Below, piece by piece: positions 1-11,484 of a DNA stretch of 64,000 bases. The translations under genes were made by a program, and so were the position numbers. Source of the stretch: Lunularia cruciata (lineage: Eukaryota; Streptophyta; Marchantiopsida; Lunulariales; Lunulariaceae); NCBI GenBank assembly GCA_948567375.1, contig OX419758.1:64919001-64983000 (forward strand). Reading direction: 5' to 3'. Under the pieces are notes generated by a model, which saw only the letters and a list, made by a program, of their open reading frames with translations, did not search any database and had not been told where the DNA came from. How positions within the stretch are numbered: position 1 is the first letter of the stretch; each line of letters starts with the position of its first letter.

Positions 1-1510
1 GAGAGTTTAAAAATTGCATGTCCATGCAATTTTTAAAGGAATCATGTATTACTATCAAGTTAGTATTTTGTTGCAATTTGATGATTGCAAATGGTAGAAG
101 AGGTTTGCACTCCGTACCTCACACTCTATTACATTCAAGGTTAAGAAAGAATAGTTTTATGAGTGGATGAGGTTTGCAATAGCTCCTCAACACTATGATA
201 TCATTCTAAGTTTCTCTTGGCTTGAATATCATAAGGTTTAATTTGATTAGACTTAATGATAAATTCAAGTACAATACCAAGGTTAGGCTTATTAATTAGG
301 TTTTTTGGTACCTTTGAGGAAGATACCTTTGAGAAAGCATCTAAGCATAATCAATTCCAAGATGGAAATTTTATCAATATAATGCTTACAAAACAAGCTT
401 TGGATGAAGATATTTTTAATTTTTACCATGTTTAACAAGTCCATTACACAAGGAAAACCTAATGAAGACAAGAAGCTCCAATTAAAAATGGTTGATTAGC
501 TATTTCAAGAGTTTGTAGATGTGTTTTTGGATGATCTTTCAAAGGGTAATTGATCAAGGTATGCCCTTCAAGATTCAACTTTTTTCATATAATTGTATAG
601 TAAATACCAATATAGTGGCTCTTACCAAATGAGTTATAAAGAGCTTCAAACAACACTAAAAAAGTTGTAAGAGAAGAATTTTGTACAGCATATTACATCT
701 ACTTGGGGAGCACAAGTATTATTTGTACCAAAGAAAATGGAAGACGTTGATCCTATATTGACTATTGGGATCTCAATAAATAAATCATGAAGAATGAGTG
801 TCTCTTAATTCAAATTGATGATCTATTGGATCAATTAAGTGGAGCACAATACTTCTCCAAGTTGATCTTTAAAATGGCTATTGGTAGATTCCAATTGACG
901 GAGAAGATATACAAAATGCTACCTTTTGTACAAGATATAGTTATTTTGAATGGAGAATCTTACCTTCCATTATTATTGATGCTCCAATAGTTTTCATAAA
1001 TCAAATGCATTGGGTGTTAGACATGCTATTGGATCAATATATAGTAATGTTCTTAGATGATATTTTGATTGATAACAAGACCAAGTAAAACATAAGAAGA
1101 GAAGTCTTAAGATAACCACAACAATGAAAGTTATATTGCAAGAATTCCAAGTTTACCTTTTGGCAAAAGGAAGTTACTTTCTTGGACCATAAAGCTTCAA
1201 AAATTGGATCAATATTTAAGAGGAGAAAATGACAGCCATTGCCAATTTGACTACTCCTAAGGATGTCATGGAAGTTTGGGGATTCAATACATTAACTAGT
1301 TTTTACCAACAATTCACCACTCTTATGCTCATGTGGTTGTATTATAGATTGATCTCTTGGAGAAAACAACATGCTTTGAGTGGACCACCAAAAACAAAGG
1401 AGCCCTATCATACTCTTTGGATGTTTTCATGACCATCTTCCAATCATATGATCTTCAACAACCTTATGTTATTGATTTTGATACTTCTAACTTTACCATT
1501 AGAGCTATTG
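1..1510 (+). mobile_element. Ty3/Gypsy retrotransposon fragment (protease, RT, start of RNase H), decayed
   Basis: The six-frame reading shows scattered pieces of a Gypsy pol. Bases 60-430 align with the protease stretch at 63,560-63,950 at the other edge: both carry the same wording around 'MIANGR' and 'APxHYDIIL'. At about 630-790 comes an RT start (SYKELQ, then 'STWGAQVLFVPKK'). At about 1,200-1,510 there is the RT/RNase H junction, with 'TTPKDVMEVWGF' and then 'QPYVIDFDTSNFTIRAIAI', the start of a Gypsy RNase H. There are many stops and frameshifts and no usable ORF. The 5' part lies outside the window. The element stops around 1,510, where an unrelated minus-strand segment begins. It is an old, non-autonomous remnant. 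Confidence 0.75.
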
Positions 1511-1554
1511 CAATAAGAATGTTTAGATGGATTATATCCCATTGTCTTTGTGTA

Positions 1555-1850
1555 GTACTCCAAGGACAAGAGAACTCTTCAAGAGAGAAAACACAGATTT
1601 CACACTCAATCCTCCGATGCCCCAAAGGAGCACCTTCTCTTTATTATATAACAAAGAAGATCCACTCAAAGGAAGCTCCACCCTTGGATCAGATACATGG
1701 ATTGGTGATATATCAGCAAGCCCCATCCTTGGATTACTTGTTTGGATGGGTGACATGTAAGTCCTTGTCCTATCTAGTTATTCAAATAGGTTTGACTAAA
1801 GGGAATCTTCAGGGAATATTCTTGTAAGAAGCTCATAATTGCATGGGTAA
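1555..1850 (-). mobile_element. Probable LTR fragment, minus strand
   Basis: Read on the minus strand, about 1,600-1,690 contains a run with TATATAATAAAG followed by a TTTGG(G)GCAT/TATTGGAG box. This closely matches the plus-strand segment at 46,389-46,450 just upstream of the Copia gag at 46.5 kb. A shared segment of this kind next to a gag start is what an LTR R/U5 end looks like. I therefore read this as a broken LTR of the same family inserted into or next to the Gypsy remnant. The LTR ends (TG..CA) and a duplication are not clear. Confidence 0.45.
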
Positions 1851-2004
1851 TGTACTGTTGGAAAGCTCTTAATGAGACAAATCATGGGGGAAAGGAAATA
1901 CTTCTTTCCCCTAAGGAAGAAGCTCTAAGGGTAGAATCTTTCCATTTTTAGGCCTAGTTCATCCGTTTTGGCCTTCGAAAATAGCTTTAAAAGTTAAGCT
2001 ATTT

Positions 2005-2320
2005 TTGGTTTCTACCCTATTAGTAGAAGTGCTCTTTTGGTGATACCTCTATCTGATCTATATTTTCCATCACGTGTAACATCCTTCCACATGTCACCAC
2101 CCCAAGTTTCTCCTTTAGATCATATGTCCAACTATTGATTCTAAAGTTTCCAAACATGTTTTGGTTTTTGGCCTATTAGTAGAAGTACTCTTTTGATGAC
2201 AACTCTAGCTTATCTACTTAGTCCCTCATGTATAACATCCTTACAGATGTTAACAAACCAAATTTTATCTCTAGATCCTATGTCTAGCTATTGGCATTAC
2301 ACTTTATATCTCACCAACTA
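2005..2320. repeat. Two-unit diverged tandem repeat, about 156-bp period
   Basis: The stretch starting 'CTATTAGTAGAAG' at 2,017 returns at 2,173. Both copies continue with similar text (TAACATCCTT, AGATC.TATGTC, CTATTG) for about 145 bp. Identity is roughly three quarters by eye. No coding potential is seen. Confidence 0.6.
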
Positions 2321-2649
2321 AACATATAAAAAGAATGATTCTACTTAAGATCAATAGTATATGTCACAATAGTATAAAGACATTACTTCTTGGGGAAACA
2401 AAAGATCATGCAAACAAATCACATCCCCTTATTATAGACCTTACATTTAGAGCACATGAAGAGTCTATTGGGAGAATTTCACAACTAGGAATTTGAGAGA
2501 GCAATGGGAACCTAAATCAAGCTAAGAGATGGAGCACAAATCATTTGTCAATTTGGATAAGAAAACCATACACAGAAATTATGCTTAATTTCATGTGGTT
2601 TGGCCAACATCTGCATACATTCAAAATTGCATAAGACTTTTATTTTGCT

Positions 2650-5600
2650 CTTAAATTGTTGATCAAGAAACATAAAAAAGAACTATTAAAGTCTCTTTTG
2701 ATTGCCAACTCTATACATATTTTTATACTTAGACTTATACTATCTAGTTCTAGAAATGTGTGGTGTAGATTGATCCTATTTACACCTTAGATTGTCTGGT
2801 ACCAATTGATACATGTCACCTCACTTAGTTCCCCAAATGGTGGCCTTGCGAGTAGCCTTCTTGTAGGTCTTGGAGACTTCCTATAAGAGCCATAACCATA
2901 GGTCCAAGACCTATACGTCATATAGCCATGCACATAGGTCCCATGCATATAGGTTCTAGAGCCGACAATCCTATGGCTCCCACAACTCACCCCCAATGGA
3001 ATCCCATAGCTCCCATATGACACATTTGTCCTGAACTTCAAGTGAGCATACTTTCTTTTATAGAGCTCCATTTTCCATGGTATCTATGAAAACATCTTGA
3101 GAAGATGCTTTCAAGAAAATAACACACACCTTATTTTCATTTTTATTCATCAAGATATGAGTCTAACGTGAACTGTATTTCTATTCACTCCCATAATGGA
3201 ATCCCATCATTTGAAGATATGTCTTATACTTACAGTTCTACAATCCTATAAAATCTACTCCATATTGACTCTTCAATATTCTCTTAGAAGATCTATCCTA
3301 CATTGACTCTTCTAGGTCTCATAGGATATTTTCCCTTAGAATATTGCCCTAGTTAATTATACTCCATGCTTAACAATTTCCCACTTGGCATCTAACATTA
3401 TTTGTCACTCTGAACATACAAGACAATCAATGAACTTTGAAGTCTAACTTCAACTATGCAATGCTTGAGTTTCTTGATTGTGACTACCTTGGTAAGCATT
3501 CCTATGGGATTGTTTGGTAATCTTTACCAAAGTCAATACTCTTCCATCTATCAATTCAAGAATGAAATGATACCTCAATTAGACATGCTTTGTCATGGCA
3601 TGAAACACACGATTCTTTACAAGACTAATAGTACTTTGGCTATCACTCTGAAGTATATTCTTTCTTGCATGTTTTCATCCAGATCATTTCCTTGCTAGCC
3701 TCTAAGATGACCATGTAGTCAACTTTTGTAGTAGAAAGAGCAACACTCTTTTGCAAATGAGGCATCCAACTAATTTTAGTACCACCTAAGGTAAAAATAT
3801 ACCCTATAGTGCTCTCTTGTCCAAGTCTCCTCCCAAATTTACATCAATGAAGCCCTCTAAAATAGCACTTTTTGCTTGAAACAAAGTGCCGTATCAAAGG
3901 TACTTGTCAAGTAGCATAATGACCATTTCACTTCTTCTCAATGCTCTCTTCTTGGTTTGACACAAATTTGCTTACAACTCCACTACATAAGCAATGTCTG
4001 GCCTAGTGCAACCATAGCATACATGAAATCTCCAATTGATGGTGCATAGAGTACTTTGCTCATGTATTCTCTATTTGCATCAGTTCTTGGTGATTGCTAC
4101 TTGGAGAGTTTGAAATGACTTCCCAATGGTGTGGTTCAAATTGTAGCATTCTAAAGACCAAATCTCTCCATCAATTTCTTTATGTAATTCTCTTGAGATA
4201 GCTTCAATGTACATGCAAATCTTTCTCTCATAATCCTCATTCCAAGTATTTTTGTGAAGGACCTAGATATTTCATTAAAAAAATATCATACAAATGGCAC
4301 TTTAGCTTGTTGATTTCCCTTGTGTTGGATCCAAAAACCAACATATCATCAACATAAAGCAACAAGATAATGTATGAATCAACAAATGACTTAATGTAGC
4401 AACAATGATCCATATCACATTTGGTGTAACCATTGTTGGCCATAAAGCTATCAAACTTCAAGTACCATCATCAAGGAGCATGTTTCAAAACATAAAGACT
4501 CTTCTTCAACTTGCATACCAAATTCCCTTTGTTTGTGATTTGCAATTGGATCTATATGGAAAATCTTGAGGGGTCACCTTGAGTTTTGCCATAATGACCC
4601 AATTGCTCTAGATGCAAATTCTCTATAACCACACAACCCAAAACTAATATGATGGTAGTCATCTTAACTACGAGAGAGAAAATCCCATTATAGTCTATAC
4701 CTTTGGTCTCTTGAAAACCTTTTCCAAAATTTTTGCCTTGTATTGCTTACTTCTATCATGTTCTTCTTTGATTTTTTTCCACCTATTTTTCTACAATGCC
4801 TTCTTCCCTCTGGAAACTTAATCAATGACTAAGTCTCGTCTCTAAGGATGACTTCTCTTCCTTCATTACAGTGAGTCCTCCTTTTGTATTGACTTTGAGT
4901 AGCACTTAGGTTCACCATTAGGAGTAAGTAATATATGGATGAGGAATACCTCTCTATTCATTCTGGAAATATAGTAGATCTACTCAAACAAATTGTAGGT
5001 ATGAATAGATCTAGTATGACCTATCTGGTTTCTACAAACTCCTATTTCCTACAACATTGTTCTCTGGAATGTCTTTCAACATTGCTTCTTCTAAAATTTC
5101 TTCTTGTTGTTCTATAACCTCCAAACCGTATCCAAGCTTATCTTTTAACATCTCTACTTTTAAGCACTTTTTTATCATATTCATTCCAAAGATGATAACC
5201 CATGTCATCTGATCTATAAACAATGAAGAAACACTTCTTCAACTTTGAATCAAGCTTGTCCTTGTCACAATATTGAATCATTGCATATGAGACACATCTT
5301 AAATTTCTCAAGTGCAAGACATTCACCTTCTTTCTTGATCATTCCTCCTTAGCAATCTTGAATCCCAGGGGAATTAAGGGTCCTCAATTTATGAGGTGTG
5401 CAAGTGTGGTAATTGCATCTACCTAAAAGGTCTTTGGCAACCTTGCTTGTAGTCTCATGCATTTGGCTCTCTCATTGAGAGTTGAATTCAAGCATTGGTG
5501 ACACCATTTTATTGTAGTGTCACAAGAATAGTTTTGATCATTTTGATTCTATTCTTTGCACAATACTCTTAGAACTAATTGCTATTATACACTCCACCAT

Positions 5601-5990
5601 TATTTGATTTCAAGTACTTGATTCTTCAAACTTTTTTTTTCAACCTTAGGTTTCCATATCTTGAAAATGATAAACACATCTGATTTATTTTTTCAGAAAA
5701 TAAACCCATACCTTCTTGGTATCTTCATCTCTAAATGTGACATAGTAACAAGAGCCTCCAACAGACTCAATTGAAATTGGGCCATGCATATGCATTTATC
5801 AACTCTAGCTTTCTCACCCTTGGTACTCTTATGACCTTAGTGAAAGTAACTCGCTTTTGCTTTCCCAAAATACATGGTTTGCAAAAGCCAAGTTGAACAA
5901 TCTTCATCTTTGGGATCCTTTCATTGGCAACTAACTCCTTCATACACTTCTCACTCATGTGACCACATCTTTGATGTCATAAGATTGAAG
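2650..5990 (-). mobile_element. Ty1/Copia retrotransposon, pol region, decayed, minus strand
   Basis: On the minus strand the Copia domains follow the normal order. From about 5,960 comes the GAG-pre-integrase segment ('MSEKCMKELV', then 'LGFCKPCILGKQKRV'). At 5,326-5,138 is the post-integrase segment ('LRCVSYAMI', 'DSKLKKCFFI', 'GYHLWNEYDKKVLKSRDV'). At 4,461-4,237 is RT with the catalytic 'YVDDMLVFGS'. At about 3,900-3,640 is RNase H ('STIGYIFTLGG', 'VALSTTKVDYM', where functional copies read ALSTTEAEY). Frames break many times. No gag or zinc knuckle is seen upstream, and no matching LTR pair could be set. The 2,650-3,450 end is repetitive in short CATATAGGT-like words and may be LTR. Confidence 0.8.
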
Positions 5991-7880
5991 CACAAATTGC
6001 ATTATTTTTATGTATATATAAATTAATATGTACTAATATGTATCAAATATTTTGTATATATAACATGTGCATATTAATATATTACCTTATATATAAATAA
6101 TTCTTACTACTCATTTATTATATGGAGGAATTTGTGCATGAAATGGAATGTACATCATTATGCTACCTCATGTTTATAAAATAAACAATGTTAAATAATA
6201 TGCACAATTTATTTTTGCACAAATAATGTAATGTACTATACAAGCTATCTTATACATGAAAATTATAGCAAAATTTCTTTAAAACTTTAACAACCTAGTG
6301 TTGACATAATAATAATATTAATGGTAAGGATAGGTTGTTTGCTCAAGGATATACTATGAAAATGACTAAAAATGAGATAAAGATACCACTATGATGACTA
6401 TTTATTGTTTGATTTTTAACTTCTTGGGTGAAGTAATTTCCTAGAAGAGTGTAAGGCTTGGGACACTATGAAAGGATGATAAACCAAAGATTATGCTCAT
6501 TATGGACTAAATCCAATGGACTCTGGAAAGTAATTGTTCATTTGTAATGAATGTCAATTTGTGTGCATTCCTCTCTCTCAATCAAATCTAGATAGTTAAC
6601 ATCAAAGAGGTCATAAGTACTACAATCAAAACTCATATCATGGTGTTAATGTTATGCAATATTGATACTATTGAGGTGCATTACAAATAGTGCACTAAAA
6701 CACACAAATTAAGGAGGAGTAATATATTCCAAGAGTTTAATCACCCTAACAAGTATGATTGTGATGTAGTGTTTTACTCTTTCCACAAGGCACAACATCA
6801 TAGGAGTTTGGAGATATTATAATGCTCAATTACACATCACAATGTTACTCTATAGTACTCCATGCTTTTGCAACCTATCTTTGTATTGTTCCTTACTTCT
6901 ACATAGCTCCTATAGTTATGCACTCCAATTTTACAAAAATGATTCCACTCACTCAAGTGCTCATTTGTCAAGATTCCTCACTTTCATTTAATTAATCATG
7001 CAACTACTCTTACAAAGTGAAGACTAATACACATACACCAATCTAAGAGTCTTGATGGTATAAAAAAATTTATTGCAAAATGCACCAAATGGCATGATCA
7101 TCAAGCTTAAGCTTTTTATATCCTTCTCACTCAACTGCAAAGAAATCCATAGTTACAAAGAGTAAGGAGTCTCTTAATTACATCTGAGGCACTCAATGCT
7201 AATCATATCTTATTCACTAGCCCTAAATCTAATTCTTAAGTAAGGGTTGGCCACAACCACAACCACCTCATCATGTTATCATCTACTTTTAGCTTGTTGA
7301 TTACTAAACTAACACAAGTCCTTCATATTGTATCCTATTACTATGTATGAAGTATGTACATGAATAAAGGGTCTTTCTCTATGAATAAAATATCTACACT
7401 ACCCTATGTACAAGATGACACTAAGTCTCTTTTGACAAAGTTGGACTTTGCTCATCTTGTATGAAGTTGTTGGTGGTGCTACTTGTGATAAATTGTTTGC
7501 TCCTTTACATATCTAGATTAACTTTGTGAGCTCCTTCTTATATAGTTCAACTACTTATACAAAGCTGGTTTGGGTCCCTAAAAAGTTGGAGTTGGAATGC
7601 CCCTACATTTTGGCAAACATAGTCTTGAGTTGGTTGTTTTCATATACTTTCCTTTCTAGTGCATCAATATGGATCAAAAGATCCTTCATCTTCATATGCT
7701 AAGGATCATTGGCAATATGTTTGAACTTGTTTAGTAACTGGGTTTCCATATGCCCAATCATTGCAAGCAGCCTTGTTCATTTGTTTTATAGGCTTTTTCA
7801 TTCACCAAGGAGCTTTGTCCGTTGCCCTACCTCCTTTGCATGTTGACATTTAAGACTTGTAGTTAGGTCCAAGATATGGA
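5991..7880. other. AT-rich interval without recognisable genes
   Basis: All six frames are broken by stops and there is no conserved motif. It is probably decayed repeat sequence, since it lies between two transposon remnants, but no specific family is visible. Confidence 0.5.
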
Positions 7881-7889
7881 GGTTAATTA

Positions 7890-9016
7890 TTGTCTTTAAG
7901 TTCTTGTATCTTGTTTTTGTTGCTGTCATTTTGGTGCAGACCACTTCAAGTGTGGCTTGTATGCCTTTCAATTTTTCATTTTGTCTTTGTAGCTCATCTT
8001 AGTACTTCTCTCATTGGTGGAAAGCCTCAACACTATGGTTGTAGACTTTGGATTTCAATTGTACAAGCAGTGTCTTGTATTTGTCATTGGATCACATCTT
8101 TTTGGAACTTATCTAACTCCTTATCTTTGTCTTCACTCAAGGCCTTGGCTTTGTTCAGTTTGTTGTAGAAGATGACATTTTCCTTAGCCATTGATTGTGC
8201 CATATTATACATATATTGGAATTATGCTTAGATTGTTGATTGTGGCAGCATTGAGTTCCATCTTCCAAGACTTCCATCATAAGTATGAGGATGTTCATCA
8301 TATGGACCATCATCAAGCAAATAAGTGATTTACCTTTTTATTTTAAATGATTTAGGAAGGCCTTTGTTGCACTTGTATTCATAGGTTGTTTATCATTATT
8401 TGCCCATGCTAGTGCGAATTGAGTTGGTTCATCCTCTATGTTGGGTATAAATTTTCCCTTAGCTTCTTCTACTATTTGCTATGCATGTTGTCATCCACTT
8501 GGAGACTCTTCTATCCTTATGGTGACCAGGTTGTCTTTTGGAAGTGACTCCAAACTTGGATTGCACTTTGGATATGTTGCTTTATGCCCTATTTGCCTCA
8601 TCTTGATGTCATTTGTTGTGCCAAATAACCCTACTCCTTCATTTTACATCCCTAAATTGAAGTCAACCAAGGCTAAGATTTTGCCAAAGTTTGTCTTAGC
8701 TTGGTTATATAGGTACTCTTGTCTTCCTCATCTAGCTCTTTCTCTTGAAATGATAATATTTTCTTAGTTGTATCAAGTGCATGGGATAAAGAATTATGCT
8801 TTGTCATTGTTGCCTCCTATATTTACCTCATCATTTTTCAATGACAAGATCCGAGTGAAGGAGTCATCACTTCTAGCTTCCATGTTTTCTAACAAGATTG
8901 CACTCCTACTTGTTTGTAGGGTGTATTGTTTGATCTTTCTTCTTTCTTTAGGTTCTTTGTCATCTCCTAGAGTATCTTTACTTCTACTATTGTTGGATGA
9001 TATATCTATTGCCTAA
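7890..9016 (-). pseudogene. Decayed lysine/glutamate-rich ORF, possible coiled coil
   Basis: The minus strand reads in pieces as a charged, helical protein (for example 'KAKALSEDKDKELDKF', 'DDKEPKERRKIKQY', 'SREKELDEEDKSTYI'), broken by several stops. The composition (K/E/D/L with heptad-like spacing) resembles the broken coiled-coil ORF at 56.8-58.1 kb, though I could not show direct homology. Such proteins are often carried by plant repeats. The plus-strand ORFs here are Leu/Ser-rich shadows of this reading. No function is assigned. Confidence 0.35.
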
Positions 9017-9264
9017 ATTGCTCATTCACACTTCTTGGAAGCTAGCATCTTGGACTGGCCTTGGTCTTCTTCTTACATAGGATTATTATATTATAATAAG
9101 TCTTGGTATTGAGTAAGAACTTTGTTGTACATGCATCCTTGTTTGCATTGTGGTACTTTTAATTTTTTTGGGTAAGGCAAGGTGCTTACTAATATATGCT
9201 AGATGGTAGAAGTGGTGTGGTGTATTTCTTCTTCTCTTCTTTGTTCAAGAAGTTCATGTATAAG

Positions 9265-9770
9265 TGTAAAAGACTAAGATCAAGGGAAGAAATAGGATAA
9301 TGGAATATAAAAGTGAAAGATCATATTGGTACTCTTGAATAAGGGAAACTCCAAATGCCTAACATGAGCATAGAGTTTGGTATTTATAGAGAAATATACA
9401 AGGCTCTTGAGAAGCTTCTTAAGACACTTCCTAAAAGCCATTTGTTTGGAGTGCAAGTCAAGTTAACAAGGAAGCTTCTCAAGAAGTTTCCTTTTAGAAA
9501 CTGCCTATTTGGTGTGCAAGCTAAGCTAACCTAACCATGAAGCTTCTCAAGAAGCTTCTTTCTATAATCCATCTACTTGGCATGCAAGCTAAGCTAGCCA
9601 AGTAGGTGGTTTTTATTTCTTTCTCTTTCTAGTCCTTGACATGCACATTCTCAACAACTGGAAAGTGCCAAGTAGCTTCCTAGATGCTTATGGAATATTC
9701 TTAGCTAATTTTGCCTATTTGCTATTTTGTTAGTCTCAACTAATTCATGGGTAAGCTCCATATTGTTACA
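9265..9770 (-). mobile_element. Solo LTR of the right-edge Gypsy family
   Basis: On the minus strand this 506-bp stretch runs from TGTAACAATATGG to TTTTACA and aligns along its length with the LTR at 61,856-62,267. Shared blocks include the AAGCTTCTTGAGAAGCTTC repeats, 'CAAGAGCCTTGTATA', a TATAAATA box (minus strand of 9,381-9,388) and 'GGCATTTGGAGTTTCCC'. The flanks are ATAAG on one side and ATAAA on the other, fitting a 5-bp target-site duplication with one change. No primer-binding site follows the LTR end, which favours a solo LTR left by LTR-LTR recombination. Confidence 0.75.
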
Positions 9771-10545
9771 ATAAATGTAAGGTGAATGAGGCTACATCGT
9801 GGGAGTGCCTTTGGCCATGTTGTCCAATAGCTTGATTTTGTACTATTTTTTTATGGTTAGTATGATTATTTTTCAAATCCTTTGTATAATGGGACAACTA
9901 TAACTCTTGATGTGTACACTAGTTAATAAAGCACAATTTATCTTGGAAATACAACAATACTACCTTGTAGCTCATCATAGGAAAAGCATACATTGTTATT
10001 AAACATGATGCAAGTTATATCTTTATCTTATTGCTCAAACTAACCCTAGCCAATGTTTGTTACTTAATTTATATGTAGTGTAAAAAATAAAATCCTTATG
10101 AAAATAGTGGGAAAATTAGTAATTACCAAATTCTTACAAGCTTTATATTAATAATTATGCACATTTATTTATTTAATATATGTGTAATTTTTTTTACCAT
10201 AATATATGTACAGTATGAATGTGTTTTTTACTAATATTATTTTGATATATTATTTATTATATTTTACTGAAATTTTGATCAAATGATAAGTAGAATCTAC
10301 TGTTAAATTTTGTTCAAAAATTTCTACGAGTGATTTATTAGGATGAGTATATATGAGCAATCCACTCAATGTATTAGACTTGGATGTAATGTCATATTGA
10401 ACATGTTTAGAAGATAATTTTGATATACATCACGATAATAATATTTAATATCTAATTTTTTATATAATTTTGATGGATTAAATACATTGTACCAATTTTA
10501 ACACAAAATAAAAGTATCAAAAAACTTGAACCTGATAAGCTTATT
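9771..10545. other. AT-rich interval, nothing recognised
   Basis: Very AT-rich with no ORF, motif or repeat that I can place. Confidence 0.5.
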
Positions 10546-10600
10546 TTATTTCCCATCTTTTGTGTTTTCTACGCTGTAGCCCTCTTCTCTTTATTTAAAG
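10546..10600 (+). mobile_element. 3' tail fragment of the R2-like non-LTR family
   Basis: It contains 'TTCCCATCTTTTGTG', then 'TTTTCTACGC', then '.GTAG.CC.TCTTCTCTTTA', matching the distal half of the family tail (right arm of hairpin 2 through the TACGCGGTCGCC box). The proximal half is missing. A second, fuller tail follows in the same orientation at 10,629. Confidence 0.6.
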
Positions 10601-10628
10601 GTCCATCTATCATTGAAATCAATTAGGG

Positions 10629-10735
10629 AGACTGAAGAAAGAGCCCCTCTTGTTACTCTCACCCTTGTGCGGCTTTGATGGGGTCTTCCCATCCATCCTT
10701 CGTGTTTCCTCCGCGGGCGTCCTTTTTCTTTATTA
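10629..10735 (+). mobile_element. 3' tail copy of the R2-like non-LTR family
   Basis: It carries hairpin 2, GATGGGGTCTTCCCATC (10,677-10,693, a 6-bp stem), followed by CTTCGTGTTTCCTCCGCGGG and CGTCCTTTTTC. The hairpin 1 region upstream is degraded to 'GAGCCCCTCTTGTTACTCTC'. The order and spacing match the tail of the full-length element at 44,951-45,040. Confidence 0.75.
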
Positions 10736-10757
10736 CTTTGCTCAAGTGATGGATTCT

Positions 10758-10804
10758 CACACTTGAAAAGAAAAAGGAGACCGCGTAGAAAACACACTTG
10801 AAAA
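10758..10804 (-). mobile_element. Minimal 23-nt tail insertion with a 12-bp target-site duplication
   Basis: The sequence CACACTTGAAAA occurs at 10,758-10,769 and again at 10,793-10,804. The 23 nt between them, read on the minus strand, are TTTTCTACGCGG followed by TCTCCTTTTTC, which is the very 3' end of the non-LTR tail. A TSD around only the last 23 nt of an element is the expected outcome of extreme 5' truncation in target-primed reverse transcription. Confidence 0.7.
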
Positions 10805-11374
10805 ACACTTTACACTTTAGAGTTGGAGCACTGTATTTAATTGGCCTCAAAGAAATTATCTTATTTTAGAGTAATTTTATTCCAAATCTCATTACTCAAG
10901 GCACTCATACACAATAGTTATATTTAGATACATTCAATCAAAGAGAAGAGAAGAAAATACCCATTTCTTATACAGAAATAAATACCACTGTGTTCATTCA
11001 CCTATTTTAAGTTTACACTATATGCTAGATGCAAATTTTGAAAGTGTTTCAGAGATGCAGTTATAGAAGAACACATGATAACTTATAACATTGTTAGTCA
11101 ACAATCATAGAAAATGGTTAAATGGTTTACCCATATTGTTATTATAGATTAAGTTATGTTGTTAATGATCTTCCTCTTTAAAGGTTTTTTGCCTTTCTTT
11201 GACTAGTGAATCCTTAAAAAACATTTTGAATATATCCAGTCATAATTTCATATCCAATACGAACTATTTCATATCAAATACGCTACTGAAGTTCCACTTA
11301 GACTTTCACCATAACTACGTTTTTGAGTACTCCTAAGGCATAGTAAATTCGAGAAACAGAAATCTAACTAAAAT

Positions 11375-11476
11375 CCGAGACTACTAAAGCTTAGCCCCAT
11401 TTTACCCACTTTGTCTTTTTCTTGATGGGATCTTCCCATCCTTTTAGTTCTTCACATCACATATGGTCGCTTTTTC
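11375..11476 (+). mobile_element. 3' tail copy of the R2-like family with a putative 8-bp TSD
   Basis: It contains AGCTTAGCCCCATTTTACCC (hairpin 1, left arm eroded), TTGTCTTTTTCTT, hairpin 2 GATGGGATCTTCCCATC (11,424-11,440) and a final GGTCGCTTTTTC. The word ACTAAAAT lies directly before (11,367-11,374) and after (11,477-11,484), a candidate target-site duplication. The insert is about 102 bp. Confidence 0.75.
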
Positions 11477-11484
11477 ACTAAAAT

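Noticed and set aside
2787-3071. Minus-strand ORF rich in Tyr, Gly and Ser
   Set aside because: It arises from repeats of CATATAGGT-like words near the Copia end, not from a protein family.
7890-9016. Plus-strand hydrophobic ORFs that look like membrane proteins
   Set aside because: The Leu/Ser/Phe-rich reading is what the complement of a Lys/Glu-rich strand gives. The minus strand is the likelier coding strand.
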